Shown piece after piece: positions 35,161-49,000 of a DNA stretch of 64,000 nucleotides. The position numbers were made by a program, and so were the translations under genes. Origin of the DNA: Beroe forskalii (lineage: Eukaryota > Ctenophora > Nuda > Beroida > Beroidae); contig WFMF01000142.1 in the NCBI GenBank assembly GCA_011033025.1, forward strand, positions 310,001-374,000. The letters are read 5' to 3'. Within the stretch, counting starts at the first letter, position 1; the number at the start of each line of letters is the position of its first letter. The notes under the pieces are model-generated. The model had not been told where the DNA came from. It saw only the letters and a program-made list of their open reading frames with translations, and ran no database searches.

Positions 35161-38029
35161 CCCATTCTCCATACAGGGTCCCATTCTCCGGAGGGCCCAT
35201 TCTCCGAGGGCCCATTCTCCGGAGGGCCCATTCTCCGGGGGCCCATTCTCCGAGGGCCCATTCTCCGGAGGGCCCATTCTCCGGAGGTCCCTCAGGGCCT
35301 TCGGAGGGCCCATTCTCCGAGGGCCCATTCTCCGGAGGGCCCATTCTCCGAAGAGGCCCATTCTCCGGAGGGCCCATTCTCCGGAGGGCCCATTCTCCGG
35401 AGGGCCCATTCTCTCCGGAGGGCCCCATTCTCCGGAGGGCCCATCTCCGGAGAGCCATTCTCCGGAGGGCCCATTCTCCGAGGGCCCATTCTCCGGAGGG
35501 CCCATTCTCCGAGGGCCATTCTCCGGAGGGCCCATTCTTCGGAGGGTCTCATTCTCCGGAGGGTCTATTCTCCGGAGGGCCCATTCTCCGGAGGGCCCAT
35601 TCTCCGGAGGGCCCATTATCCGGAGGACCATTCGGAGGGCCCTCCAGGGCCCATTCTCCGAGGGCCCCATTCTCCTGAGGGCCCCATTCTCCGGAGGGCC
35701 CATTCTCATTCGGAGGGTCCATTCTCCGAGGGCCCATTCTCCGAGGGCCCATTCTCCGAGGGCCCATTCTCCGGAGGGCCCATTCTCCGAGGGCCCATTC
35801 TCCGAGAGGCCCCATTCTCCGAGGGCCCATTCTCCGAGGGCCCATTCTCCGGAGGGGCCCATTCTCCGGAGGGCCCATTCTCCGGAGGGCCCTATTCTCC
35901 GGAGGGCCATTCTTACGAGGGTCCATTCTCCTGAGGGCCCATTCTCCGGAGGGCCCCATTCTCCGAGGCCCCATTCTCCGAGGGCCCATTCTCCGAGGGC
36001 CCATTCTCCGGAGGGCCCATTCTCCGAGGGCCCCATTCTCCGGAGGGCCCATTCTCCGGAGGGCCCATTCTCAGGAGGGCCCTTTCTCCGACGGGCCATT
36101 CTCCAGAGGGCCCGTTCTCTGGAGGGCCCATTCTCCGGAGGGCCCCATTCTTCGGAGGGGCCATTCTTCGGAGGGCCCATTCTCCGGAGGGCCCATTCTC
36201 CGGAGCGCCCTTACTCCGGGGAGCCCATTCTCCGGAGGGCCCATTCTCCGACGGGCCATTCTCCAGAGGGCCCGTTCTCCGGAGGGCCCATTCTCCGGAG
36301 GGCCTCATTCTCCGGAGGGCCCATTCTCCGGAGGGCCCATTCTCCGGAGGGCCCATTCTCCGGAGGGCCCATTCTCCGGAGGGCCCATTCTCCGGAGGGC
36401 CCATTCTCCGGAGGGCCCATTCTCCGGAGGGCCCATTCTCCGGAGGGTCCATTCTCCGGAGGGCCCATTCTCCGGAGGGCCCATTCTCCGGAGGGCCCCA
36501 TTCTCCGGAGGCCCATTCGGAGGGCCCATTCTCCGGAGGGCCCATTCTCCGAGGGCCCATTCTCGGAGGGCCCATTCTCCGAGGGCCCCATTCTCCGGAG
36601 GGCCCATTCTCCGGAGGGCCCATTCTCCGGAGGGCCCATTCTCCGGAGGGCCCATTCTCCGGAGGGCCCATTCTCCGGAGGGCCCATTCTCCGGAGGGCC
36701 CCATTCTCCGGAGGGCCCATTCTCCGGAGGGCCCCATTCCCCGGAGGGTCCATTCTCCGGAGGTCAATTCTCCAGAGAGCCCATTCTCCGGAGGGCCCCA
36801 TTCTCCGGAGGGCCCATTCTCCGGAGGCCCCATTCTCCGGAGGGCCCATTCTCCGGAGGCCCATTCGAGGCCCCATTCTCCGGAGGGTCCTTATTTACGG
36901 ACCATTTACTTTACACACTTTTTATTTTTTATACTTACTTTTACTTACTTTCTTCCAGTGACACCAAACGGAAGTGAGACTATTGCACTGTGCAGCCACT
37001 TATAAAGGTTTCGTTGACACCACTTTACGTCAGCCTGCATTCTGCTACGTCACTTCGTCAGCAAGCCTACGTGTCGTTGACACCACTTTTTAGAATTACT
37101 GTCTCACATACCAATGTGTCACTTTTCCGGAGGGCCCCATTCTCCGGAGGGCCCATTCTCCGGAGGGCCCCATTCTCCGGAGGGCCCATTTCTGACATTC
37201 TCCGGAGGGCCCATTCTCCGGAGGGCCCATTCTCCGGAGGGCCCATTCTCCGGAAGGCCCATTCTCCGGAGGGCCCATTCTCCGGAGGGTCCATTCTCCG
37301 GAGGGCCCATTCTCCGGAGGGCCCATTCTCCGGAGGGCCCATTCTCCGGAGAGCCCATTCTCCGGAGGGCCCCATTTTCCGGAGGGCCCATTCTCCGGAG
37401 GGCCCATTCTCCGGTGCTCCGGAGGGTCCATTCTCCGGAGGGTCCATTCTCCGGAGGCCCATTCTCCGGAGGGTCCCATTCTCCGGAGGCCCATTCTCCG
37501 AGGGCCCATTCTCCGAGGGCCCATTCTCGGAGGGCCCATTCTCCGGAGGGCCCATTCTCCGGAGGGCCCATTCTCCGGAGGGCCCATTCTCCGGAGGGCC
37601 CATTCTCCGGAGGGCCCATTCTCCAGAGGGCCCATTCTCCGGAGGGTCCATTCTCCGGAGGGCCAATTCTCCGGATGGCCCCATTCTCCGGAGGGCCCAC
37701 TTCGCCGGAGGGCCCATTCTCCGGAGGGCCCATTCTCAGGAGGGCCCTTTCTCCGACGGGCCATTCTCCAGAGGGCCCGTTCTCTGGAGGGCCCATTCTC
37801 CGAGGGCCCATTCTCCGGAGGGCCCCATTCTTCGGAGGGCCCATTCTCCGGAGGGCCCATTCTCCGAGGGCCCATTCTCCGGAGGGCCCATTCTCCGAGG
37901 GCCCATTCTCCGGAGGGCCCATTCTCCGGAGGGGCCCATTCTCCGAGGGCCCCATTTTTATTCTCCGGAGGGCCCATTCTCCGAGGGCCATTCTCCGGAG
38001 GGCCCATTCTCCGGAGGGCCCATTCTCCC

Positions 38030-38185
38030 ATTCTCCGAGGCCCATTTCTCCGGAGGGTCCCATTTTACGGAGGGCCCCATTCTTTTAGTGGCCATTTTCC
38101 GAGGGCCCTTACATTCTTTCCAGTGACCCAAACGGAAGTGAGGGCCCATTGCACTGTGGCCACTTATAAAGGGAGGGACACCATT
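38030..38185 (-). repeat. Patched satellite conserved segment
   Basis: The segment keeps its block order (ATTTTACGGA, CTTACATTCTTTCCAGTG, AACGGAAGTGAG, TTGCACTGTG, CCACTTATAAAG), but pieces between the blocks are replaced by GGGCCCATT, GGAGGG and CCATTTTCCGGAG. Confidence 0.7.
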
Positions 38186-41100
38186 TTCCGGAGGGCCCAT
38201 TCTCCGGAGGGCCCATTCTCCGAGGGCCCATTCGGAGGGCCATTCTCCGGAGGGCCCATTCTCCGGAGGGCCCCATTCTCCGGAGGGCCCATTCTCCGGA
38301 GGGCCCATTCTCCGGAGGGCCCCATTCTCCGGAGGGCCCATTCTCCGGAGGGCCCATTCTCCGGAGGGCCCATTCTCCGGAGGGCCCATTCTCCGGAGGA
38401 TTCATTCTCCGGAGGGCCCATTCTCCGGAGGGCCCATTCTCCGGAGGGCCCCATTCTCCGGAGGGTCCTTATTTACGGACCATTTACTTTACACACTTTT
38501 TATTTTTTTATACTTACTTTTTTTACTTTCTTCCCAGTGACACCAAACGGAAGTGAGACTATTGCACTGTGCAGCCACTTATAAAGGTTTCGTTGACACC
38601 ACTTTACGTCAGCCTGCATTCCGCTACGTCACTTCGTCATGATCCTCCTACGTGTCGTTGACACCACTTTTAGAATTACTGTCTCATTACCAATGTGTCA
38701 CTTTTCCGGAGGGCCCCATTCTCCGAGGGTCCCATTCTCCGAGGGCCCCATTCTCCGGGAGGCCCCATTCTCCGAGGGCCCATTCTCCGGAGGGCCCATT
38801 CTCCGGAGGGCCCCATTCTCCGGAGGGCCCATTCTCCGGAGGGCCCCATTCTCCGAGGGCCCATTCTCCGGAGGGCCCATTCTCCGGAGGGCCCATTCTC
38901 CGGAGGGCCCATTCTCCGGAGGGCCCATTCTCCGGAGGGCCCATTCTCCGGAGGGCCCATTCTCCGGAGGGATCCATTCTCCGGAGGGTCCCATTCTCCG
39001 GAGGGCCCATTCTCCGGAGGGCCCATTCTCCGGAGGGCCCATTCTCCGGAGGGTCCATTCGAGGGCAGGGTCCATTCCTCCGAGGGCCCATTCTCCGGAG
39101 GGCCCATTCTCCAGAGGGCCCATTCTCCGAAGAGTCCTTATTTGCGGACCATTTACTTTTTACACACTTTTTATTTTTTATACTTACTTTTACTTACTTT
39201 CTTCCAGTGACACCAAACGGAAGTGAGACTATTGCACTGTGCAGCCACTTATAAAGGTTTCGTTGACACCACTTTACGTCAGCCTGCATTCCGCTACGTC
39301 ACTTCGTCAGCGATCCCACGTGTCGTTGACACCACTTTTTAGAATTACTGTCTCACATACCAATGTGTCACTTTTCCGGAGGGCCCCATTCTCCGGAGGG
39401 TCCCATTCTCCGGAGGGTCCATTCTCCGGAGGGCCCATTCTCTGGAGGCCCATTCTCCGGAGCGCCCATTCTCCCGAGGGCCCATTCTCCGGAGGGCCCA
39501 TTCTCCGGAGGGCCCATTCTCCGGAGGGCCCATTCTCCGGAGGGCCATTCTCCGGAGGGCCCATTCTCTGGAGGGCCCATTCTCCGAGGGCCCATTCTCC
39601 GAGGGCCATTCTCCGGAGGCCCCATTCTCCGAGGGCCCATTCTCCGGAGGGGCCCATTCTCCGGAGGGCCCATTCTCCGAGGGGCCCATTCTCCGGAGGG
39701 TCCATTCTCCGAGGGCCCATTCTCCGGAGGGCCCATTCTCCGGAGGGCCCATTCTCCGGAGGGCCCATTCTCCGGAGGGCCCATTCTCCGGAGGGCCCAT
39801 TCTCCGAGGGCCCATTCTCGGAGGTCTATTCTCCGGAGGGTCCTTATTTACGGACCATTTATCCACTTTTTATTTTTTTACTTACTTTTACTTACTTTCT
39901 TCCAGTGACACCAAACGGAAGTGAGACTATTGCACTCCGCAGCCACTTTCTCCGAAGGTTTCGTTGACACCACTTTTACGTCAGCCTGCATTCTGCCACG
40001 TCACTTCGTCAGCGATCCTACGTTCGTTGAGGCCCCACTTTTTAGAATTACTGTCTCACATACCAATGTGTCACTCTTCCGGAGGGCCCCATTCTCCGAA
40101 GGGCCCATTCTCCGGAGGGCGTATTTTCCGGAGGGATCCATTCTCCGGAGGGCCCATTCTCTGGAGGGCCCATTCTCCGGAGGGCCCATTCTCCGGAGGG
40201 CCCATTCTCCGGAGGGCCCATTCTCCGGAGGGCCCATTCTCCGGAGGGTCCATTCTCCGGAGGGCCCATTCTCCGGAGGGCCCATTCTCCGGAGGGCCCA
40301 TTCTCTGGAGGCCCATTCTCCGGAGGGCCCATTCTCCGGAGGGCCCATTCTCCGGAGGGCCCATTCTCCGGAGGGCCCCATTCTCCGGAGGGCCCATTCT
40401 CCGGAGGGCCCATTCTCCGGAGGCCCATTCTCCGGAGGGTCCATTCTCCGGAGGGCCCATTCTCCGGAGGGCCCATTCTCCGGAGGGCCCCATTCTCCGG
40501 AGGGCCCATTCTCCGGAGGGCCCATTCTCCGGAGGGCCCCATTCTCCGGAGGGCCCATTCTCCGGAGGGCCCATTCTCCGGAGGACCCATTCTCCGGAGG
40601 CCCATCGAGGGCCCATTCTCCAGGGGCCCATTCTCCGGAGGGCCCCATTCTCCGGAGGGCCCATTCTCCGGAGGGCCCATTCTCCGGAGGGCCCCATTCT
40701 CCGGAGGCCCATTCTCCAGGGCCCATTCTCCGGAGGGTCCTTATTCTGGACCATTTACTTTTTACACACTTTTTATTTTTTATTTACTTTACTTACTTTC
40801 TTCCAGTGACACCAAACGGAAGTGAGACTATTGCACTGTGCAGCCACTTATAAAGGTTTCGCTGACACCACTTTACGTCAGCCTGCATTCGCTACGTCAC
40901 TTCGTCAGCGATCCTACGGTTGACACCACTTTTTAGAATTACTGTCTCACATACCAATGTGTCACTTTTCCGGAGGGCCCATTCTCCGGAGGGCCCCATT
41001 CTCCGGAGGGCCCATTCTCCGGAGGGCCCATTCTCCGGAGGGCCCATTCTCCGGAGGGCCCATTCTCCGGAGGGCCCATTCTCCGGAGGGCCCCATTCTC

Positions 41101-41989
41101 TGGAGGATCCCATTCTCCGGAGGGCCCCATTCTCCGGAGGGTCCTTATTTACGGACCATTTACTTTTACACACTTTTATTTTTATACTTACTTTTACTTA
41201 CTTTCTTCCAGTGACACCAAACGGAAGTGAGACTATTGCACTGTGCAGCCACTTATAAAGGTTTCGTTGACACCACTTTACGTCAGCCTGCATTCCGCTA
41301 CGTCACTTCGTCAGCGATCCTACGTGTCGTTGACACCACTTTTTAGAATTACTGTCTCACATACCAATGTGTCACTTTTCCGGAGGGCCCCATTCTCCGG
41401 AGGGCCCATTCTCCGGAGGGCCCATTCTCCGGAGGGCCCATTCTCCGGAGGGCCCATTCTCCGGAGGGCCCATTCTCCGGAGGGCCCATTCTCCGGAGGG
41501 CCCATTCTCCGGAGGGCCCATTCTCCGGAGGGCCCATTCTCCGGAGGGCCCCATTCTCCGGAGGGCCCATTCTCCGGAGGGCCCATTCTCCGGAGGGCCC
41601 ATTCTCCGGAGGGCCCATTCTCCGGAGGGCCCCATTCTCCGGAGGGCCCATTCTCCGGAGGGCCCATTTTCCGGAGGGCCCCATTCTCCGGAGGGCCCAT
41701 TCTCCGGAGGGCCCATTCTCCGGAGGGTCCCATTCTCCGGAGGGCCCATTCTCCGGAGGGCCCATTCTCCGGAGGGTCCTTATTTACGGACCATTTACTT
41801 TTACACACTTTTTATTTTTTATACTTACTTTTACTTACTTTCTTCCAGTGACACCAAACGGAAGTGAGACTATTGCACTGTGCAGCCACTTATAAAGGTT
41901 TCGTTGACACCACTTTACGTCAGCCTGCATTCTGCTACGTCACTTCGTCAGCAAGCCTACGTGTCGTTGACACCACTTTTTAGAATTAC

Positions 41990-43375
41990 TTCTCTCATAC
42001 CAATGGCAATTCTCCAGAGGGCCCCATTCTCGGAAAGCCCCATTCTCCGGAGGGCCCCATTCTCCGGAGGCCCAATTAGGTGGGCCCCATTCTCCGGAGG
42101 GCCCATTTTCTGTTACATCCATTCTCCGGAGGGCCCATTCTCCGGATTCACTGTATCACCATTCAGTATGCCCATTCTCCGGAGGCCCATTCTCCATTCT
42201 TAGGCCCATTCTCCAGAGGGCCCATTCTGAATAACGTACATTCTCCGTTGGTATCATTCTCCGGATATTACCTTCTCCTGAGGGCCCATTCTCCAGAGGC
42301 CCCATTCTCCGGAGGCCCCATTCTCCGGAGGGCCCATTCTCCGGAGGGCCCATTCTCCGGAGGGAGCAACCCAACTCCGGAGGGCCCATTTGTAAGAGGG
42401 CCCCAATCCGGAGGGCCCATTCTCCGGAGGTTTCATTCAGGGCCATTCTCCTTACCCCAGCTCCGGATTACTTATTCTCCGAGGGTGAGCTCCAGAAACC
42501 CCATTCTCCGGAGGGCCCATTCTCCGGAGGACCCATTCTCCGGAGGGTGCCCCATTCTCCGGAGGGCCCATTCTCCGGAGGGCCCATTCTCCGGAGGGCC
42601 CATTCTCCGGAGGGTACATTCTCCGGAAGGCCCATTCTCCGGAGGGCCCCATTCTCCGGATTCGTATTCTCCGAGGGCCCATTCTCCGGAGACCCCATTA
42701 AATCATGATCCATTTCTCCTGAAATTTGTTTTTTCGAACTCCCCATTCTCCGGAGGGTGACATTCTCCGAGGGCCCATTCTCAAAGGGCCCAAATTTCCG
42801 TGGGCCCATTTTTTTTAGGTAGTAATTATCCGGACGACATTCTTTTAGGGCCCATTATATTTGGACCATTTACCCATTCACACAGGGCCCATTTTTCCGG
42901 ATGAACATTTACTTTTTCCCATTCATCAAACGGAAGTTGAGTAAATTCTCCTGGGCCAGTCTCCGGAGGCCAAATTTTTTCTGTCAGGTGGAATTCTCCA
43001 TGAATTCATAATGTCCTTCTCGGAGGAATCCATTCTCCGGAGGGCCCATTCTCCGAAACACCACCATTCTCTCGGAGGGCCCCATTTCTTGGGCCCATTC
43101 TCCGGAGGGCCCCATTCTCCGGAATTATGCTTTAGGAGGGCCCATTCTCCGGAGGGGCCCATTCCCCGAGGGCCCATTCTCCGGAGGGGCCCATTCTCCG
43201 GAGGGCCCATTCTCCAGCGCCCCCACCTTTTCCATTTTACTTTCTTTTTACATTCTCCGGACACCATTCTCCGGAGGCACCATTCTCCACCAAAGCCACT
43301 TATAAAGGTTTCCATTGACACCACTTTATTCTCCTGCATTCCCATTCCAACGGAAGTCAGATCCTATTGTCGTTG
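41990..43375 (-). repeat. Strongly patched satellite units
   Basis: The most scrambled stretch of the right array. CATTCTCCGGAGG pieces are scattered through traces of the conserved segment (TGGACCATTTACCCATTCACAC, CAAACGGAAGTTGAG, CCACTTATAAAGGTTTCCATT), often at corresponding positions. A normal segment resumes at about 43370. Confidence 0.65.
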
Positions 43376-44879
43376 ACACCACTTTTTAGAATTACTGTCT
43401 CACATACCAATGTGTCACTTTTCCGGAGGGCCCCATTCTCCGGAGGGCCCCATTCTCCGGAGGGCCCCATTCTCCGGAGGGCCCATTCTCCGGAGGGCCC
43501 ATTCTCCGGAGGGCCCATTCTCCGGAGGGCCCATTCTCCGGAGGGCCCATTCTCCGGAGGGCCCATTCTCCGGAGGGCCCATTCTCCGGAGGCCCCATTC
43601 TCCGGAGGGCCCCATTCTCCGGAGGGCCCATTCTCCGAGGGCCCATTCTCCGGAGGGCCCATTCTCCGGAGGGCCCATTCTCCGGAGGGCCCATTCTCCG
43701 GAGGGCCCATTCTCCGGAGGGCCCATTCTCCGGAGGCCCCATTCTCCGGAGGGCCCATTCTCCGGAGGGTCCTTATTTACGGACCATTTACTTTTACACA
43801 CTTTTTATTTTTTTACTTACTTTCTTCCAGTGACACCAAACGGAAGTGAGACTATTGCACTGTGCAGCCACTTATAAAGGTTTCGTTGACACCACTTTAC
43901 GTCAGCCTGCATTCCGCTACGTCACTTGTCAGCGATCCTACGTGTCGTTGACACCACTTTTTAGAATGACTGTCTCACATACCAATGTGTCACTTTTCCG
44001 GATGGCCCCATTCTCCAGAGGGCCCATTCTCCGGAGGGCCCATTCTCTGGAGGGCCCATTCTCCGGAGGGCCCATTCTCCGGAGGGCCCATTCTCCGGAG
44101 GGCCCCATTCTCCGGAGGGCCCATTCTCCGGAGGGCCCCATTCTCCGGAGGGCCCATTCTCCGGAGGGCCCATTCTCCGGAGGGTCCATTTCTCGGACCA
44201 TTTACTTTTACACACTTTTATTTTTTATTTTTATTTTACCCCATTTTCTTTCCAGTGACACCAAACGGAAGTGAGACTATTGCACTGTGCAGCCAATTAT
44301 AAAGGTTTCGTTGACACCACTTTACGTCAGCCTGCTTTCCGCTACGTCACTTCGTCAGCGATCCTACGTGTCGTTGACACCACTTTTTAGAATTACTGTC
44401 TCACATACCAATGTGTCACTTTTCCGGAGGGCCCCATTCTCCGAAGGGCCCCATTCTCCGGAGGGCCCCATTCTCCGGAGGGCCCATTCTCCGGAGGGCC
44501 CCTTCTCCGGAGGGCCCCATTCCCCGGAGGGCCCCATTCTCCGGAGGGCCCATTCTCCGGAGGGCCCATTCTCCGGAGGGCCCATTCTCCGGAGGCCCAT
44601 TCTCCGGAGGGCCCATTCTCCGGAGGGCCCATTCTCCGGAGGGCCATTCTCGGAGGGCCCATTCTCCGGAGGCCCATTCTCCGGAGGGCCCATTCTCCGG
44701 AGGGCCCATTCTCCGGGGCCCATTCTCCGGAGGCCCCATTCTCCGGAGGCCCCATTCTCCGGAGGGCCCATTCTCCGGAGGGCCCATTCTCCGGAGGGCC
44801 CATTCTCCGGGGGCCCATTCTCCGGAGGGCCCCATTCTCGGAGGCCATTTTCCGGAGGGCCCATTCTCCGGAGGCCCAT

Positions 44880-46010
44880 TTCCGGAGGGCCCATTTTTCG
44901 GAGGGCCCATTCTCCGGAGGGCCATTCTCCATGGCCCAACCCTTCTCCAGAGGGCCACGTCTCCAAAAACTCCATTTTCGTCAGGGCCCATTCTCCGTAG
45001 GTCATTCTCGTCATCCACATCCTCCGGAGGACCCATTTTTTAGAATTACCCATTCTCCGGAGGGCCCACCAATGTGTCACTTTCTCCGGAGGGCCCATTC
45101 TCCGGAGGGCCCATTCTCGGAGGCCCATTCTCCGGAGGGCCCATTCTCCGGAGGGCCCCATTCTCCGGAGGGCCCATTCTCCGGAGGGCCCATTCTCCGG
45201 AGGCCCCATTCTCCGAGGGCCCCATTCTCCGGAGGGCCCATTCTCCGGAGGGCCCATTCTCCGGAGGCCCCATTCTCCGGAGGGCCCATTCTCCGGAGGC
45301 CCCATTCTCCGGAGGGCCCATTCTCCAGGAGGGCCCATTCTCCGGAGGCCCCATTCTCCGGAGGGCCCATTCTCCGGAGGGCATTCTCACCCATTCTCCG
45401 GGCCCATTCTCCGAAGGGCCCCATTCGGAGGGCCCATTCTCCGGAGGGCCCATTCTCCGGAGGGCCCATTCTCCCGACCATTTCCCATTCTCTAGGGCCC
45501 ATTTTTAAAGGCCCATTCTCCTCTCCGGAGGCCCCATTCTCCAGGAGGGCCCATTCTCCGGAGGGCCCATTCTCCGGAAGGCCCATTCTCCGGATTCCAT
45601 TCTCCCCTGCATTCTCCTACGTCCCATTTCTCCGGAGGGCCCATTCTATCCACTTTTAGAGGGCCCATTCTCCGAGGGCCCATTTTCCGGAGGGCCCATT
45701 TCTCCGGAGGCCCCATTCTCCGGAGGGCCCATTCTCCGGAGGGCCCATTCTCCGGAGGGCCCATTCCTCCGGAGGGCCCATTCTCCGGAGGGCCCATTCT
45801 CCGGAGGGCCCATTCTGAGGCCCATTCTCCGGAGGGCCCATTCTCCGGAGGGCCCATTCTCCGGAGGCCCATTCTCCGGAGGGCCCATTCTCCGGAGGGC
45901 CATTCTCCGGAGGGCCCCATCTCCGAGGGCCCCATTCTCCGGAGGCCCCATTCTCCGAGGGGCCATTCTCCGGAGTACCAGTCCCTTATTTACGGACCAT
46001 TTACTTTTAC
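44880..46010 (-). repeat. Patched satellite units
   Basis: Motif run with embedded traces of the conserved segment (TTTTTTAGAATTACCCATTC, CCAATGTGTCACTTTC, CCCTGCATTCTCCTACGTCC, ATCCACTTTTAGAGGG). A complete unit follows from about 45985. Confidence 0.6.
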
Positions 46011-49000
46011 ACACTTTTATTTTTTTTTACACACTTTTTTTTACTTTCTTTCTTCCAGTGACACCAAACGGAAGTGAGACTATTGCACTGTGCAGCCACT
46101 TATAAAGGTTTCGTTGACACCACTTTACGTCAGCCTGCATTCTGCTACGTCACTTCGTCAGCGATCCTACGTGTCGTTGACACCACTTTTTAGAATTACT
46201 GTCTCACATACCAATGTGTCACTTCTCCGGAGGGCCCCACTCTCCGGAGGCTCCCTTGTCCGGAGGGCCCCATTCTCCGGAGGGTCCATTCTCCGGAGGG
46301 TCCATTCTCCGGAGGCCCATTCTCCGGAGGGCCCCATTCTCCGGAGGGCCCATTCTCCGGAGGGCCCATTCTCCGGAGGGCCCATTCTCCGGAGGTCCAT
46401 TCTCCGGAGGGCCCATTCTCCGGAGGCCCATTCTCCGGAGGGCCCATTCTCCGGAGGGCCCATTCTCCGGAGGGCCCATTCTCCGGAGGGCCCATTCTCC
46501 GGAGGGCCCATTCTCCGGAGGGCCCATTCTCCGGAGGGCCCATTCTCCGGAGGGCCATTCTCCGGAGGGCCCATTCTCCGGAGGGCCCATTCTCCGGAGG
46601 GCCCATTCTCCGGAGGGCCCATTCTCCGGAGGGCCCATTCTCCGGAGGCCCATTCTCCGGAGGCCCATTCTCCGGAGGGCCCATTCTCCGGAGGGCCCAT
46701 TCTCCGGAGGGCCCATTCTCCGGAGGGCCCATTCTCCGGAGGGCCCATTCTCCGGAGGGCCCCATTCTCCGGAGGGCCCATTCTCCGGAGGCCCATTCTC
46801 CGGAGGGCCCATTCTCCGGAGGCCCATTCTCCGGAGGGTCCTTATTTACGGACCATTTACTTTTACACACTTTTTATTTTTTATACTTACTTTTACTTAC
46901 TTTCTTCCAGTGACACCAAACGGAAGTGAGACTATTGCACTGTGCAGCCACTTATAAAGGTTTCGTTGACACCACTTTACGTCAGCCTGCATTCCGCTAC
47001 GTCACTTCGTCAGCGATCCTACGTGTCGTTGACACCACTTTTTAGAATTACTGTCTCACATACCAATGTGTCACTTTTCCGGAGGCCCATTCTCCCCATT
47101 CTCCGGAGGGCCCATTCTCCGGAGGGCCCATTCTCCTGAGGGCCCATTCTCCGGAGGGCCCATTCTCCGGAGGGCCCATTCTCCGGAGGGCCCATTCTCC
47201 GGAGGGCCCATTCTCCGGAGGGTTCATTCTCCGGAGGGCCCATTCTCCGGAGGGCCCATTCTCCGGAGGGCCCATTCTCCGGAGGGCCATTCTCCGGAGG
47301 GCCCATTCTCCGGAGGGCCCATTCTCCGGAGGGCCCCATTCTCCGGAGGGCCCATTCTCCGAAGGGCCCCATTCCGGAGGTTCTCATTCTCCGGACCATT
47401 TACTTTTACACTTTTTATTTTTTATACTTACTTTTACTTACTTTCTTCCAGTGACACCAAACGGAAGTGAGACTATTGCACTGTGCAGCCACTTATAAAG
47501 GTTTCGTTGACACCACTTTACGTCAGCCTGCATTCCGCTACGTCACTTCGTCAGCGATCCTACGTGTCGTTGACACCACTTTTTAGAATTACTGTCTCAC
47601 ATACCAATGTGTCACTTTTCCGGAGGGCCCCATTCTCCGGAGGGCCCATTCTCCGGGCCCCATCTCCGGAGGGCCCATTCTCCGGAGGCCCATTCTCCGG
47701 AGGGCCCATTCTCCGGAGGGCCCATTCTCCGGAGGGCCCATTCTCCGGAGGGCCCATTCTCCGGAGGGCCCATTCTCCGGAGGGCCCATTCTCCGGAGGG
47801 CCCATTCTCCGGAGGGCCCATTCCCCGGAGGGTCCATTCTCCGGAGGTCCATTCTCCAGAGGGCCCATTCTCCGGAGGGCTTATTCTCCGGAGGGCCCCA
47901 TTCTCCAGAGGGCCCCATTCTCCGGAGGGCCCATTCTCCGGGGGGCCCATTCTCCGGAGGGCCCATTCTCCGGAGGGCCCATTCTCCGGAGGGCCCATTC
48001 TCCGGAGGGCCCATTCTCCGGAGGGCCATTCTCCGGAGGGCCCATTCTCCGGAGGGCCCATTCTCCGGAGGGCCCATTCTCCGGAGGGCCCATTCTCCGG
48101 AGGCCCATTCTCCGGAGGGCCCATTCTCCGGAGGGCCCATTCTCCGGAGGGCCCATTCTCCGGAGGCCCATTCTCCGGAGGGCCCATTCTCCGGAGGGCC
48201 CATTCTCAGGGCCCATTCTCCGGAGGGCCCATTCTCCGGAGGGCCCATTCTCCGGAGGGCCCATTCTCCGGAGGGCCCATTCTCCGGAGGGCCCATTCTC
48301 CGGAGGGCCCATTCTCCGGAGGGCCCATTCTCCGGAGGGCCCCATTCTCCGGAGGGTCCTTATTTACGGACCATTTACTTTTACACACTTTTTATTTTTT
48401 ATACTTACTTTTACTTACTTTCTTCCAGTGACACCAAACGGAAGTGAGACTATTGCACTGTGCAGCCACTTATAAAGGTTTCGTTGACACCACTTTACGT
48501 CAGCCTGCATTCCGCTACGTCACTTCGTCAGCGATCCTACGTGTCGTTGACACCACTTTTTTTTTAATTACTGTCTCACATACCGATGTGTCCCTTTTCC
48601 GGAGGGCCATTCTCCGGAGGGCCCCCATCTCCGGGGGCCCATTCTCCGGAGGGCCCATTCTCCGGAGGTTCTTCTTCTCCGGGCCCATTCTCCGGAGGGC
48701 CCATTCTCTGGAGGCCCATTCTCCCGAGGGCCCATTCTCCGGAGGGCCCATTCTCCGGAGGGCCCATTCTCCGGAGGGCCCATTCTCCGGAGGCCCATTC
48801 TCCGGAGGGCCCATTCTCCGGAGGGCCCATTCTCCGGAGGCCCCATTCTCCGGAGGGCCCCATTCTCCGGAGGGCCCATTCTCCGGAGGGCCCATTCTCC
48901 GGAGGCCCCATTCTCCGGAGGGCCCATTCTCCGGAGGGCCCCATTCTCCGGAGGGCCCATTCTCCGGAGGGCCCCATTCTCCGGAGGGCCCATTCTCCGG

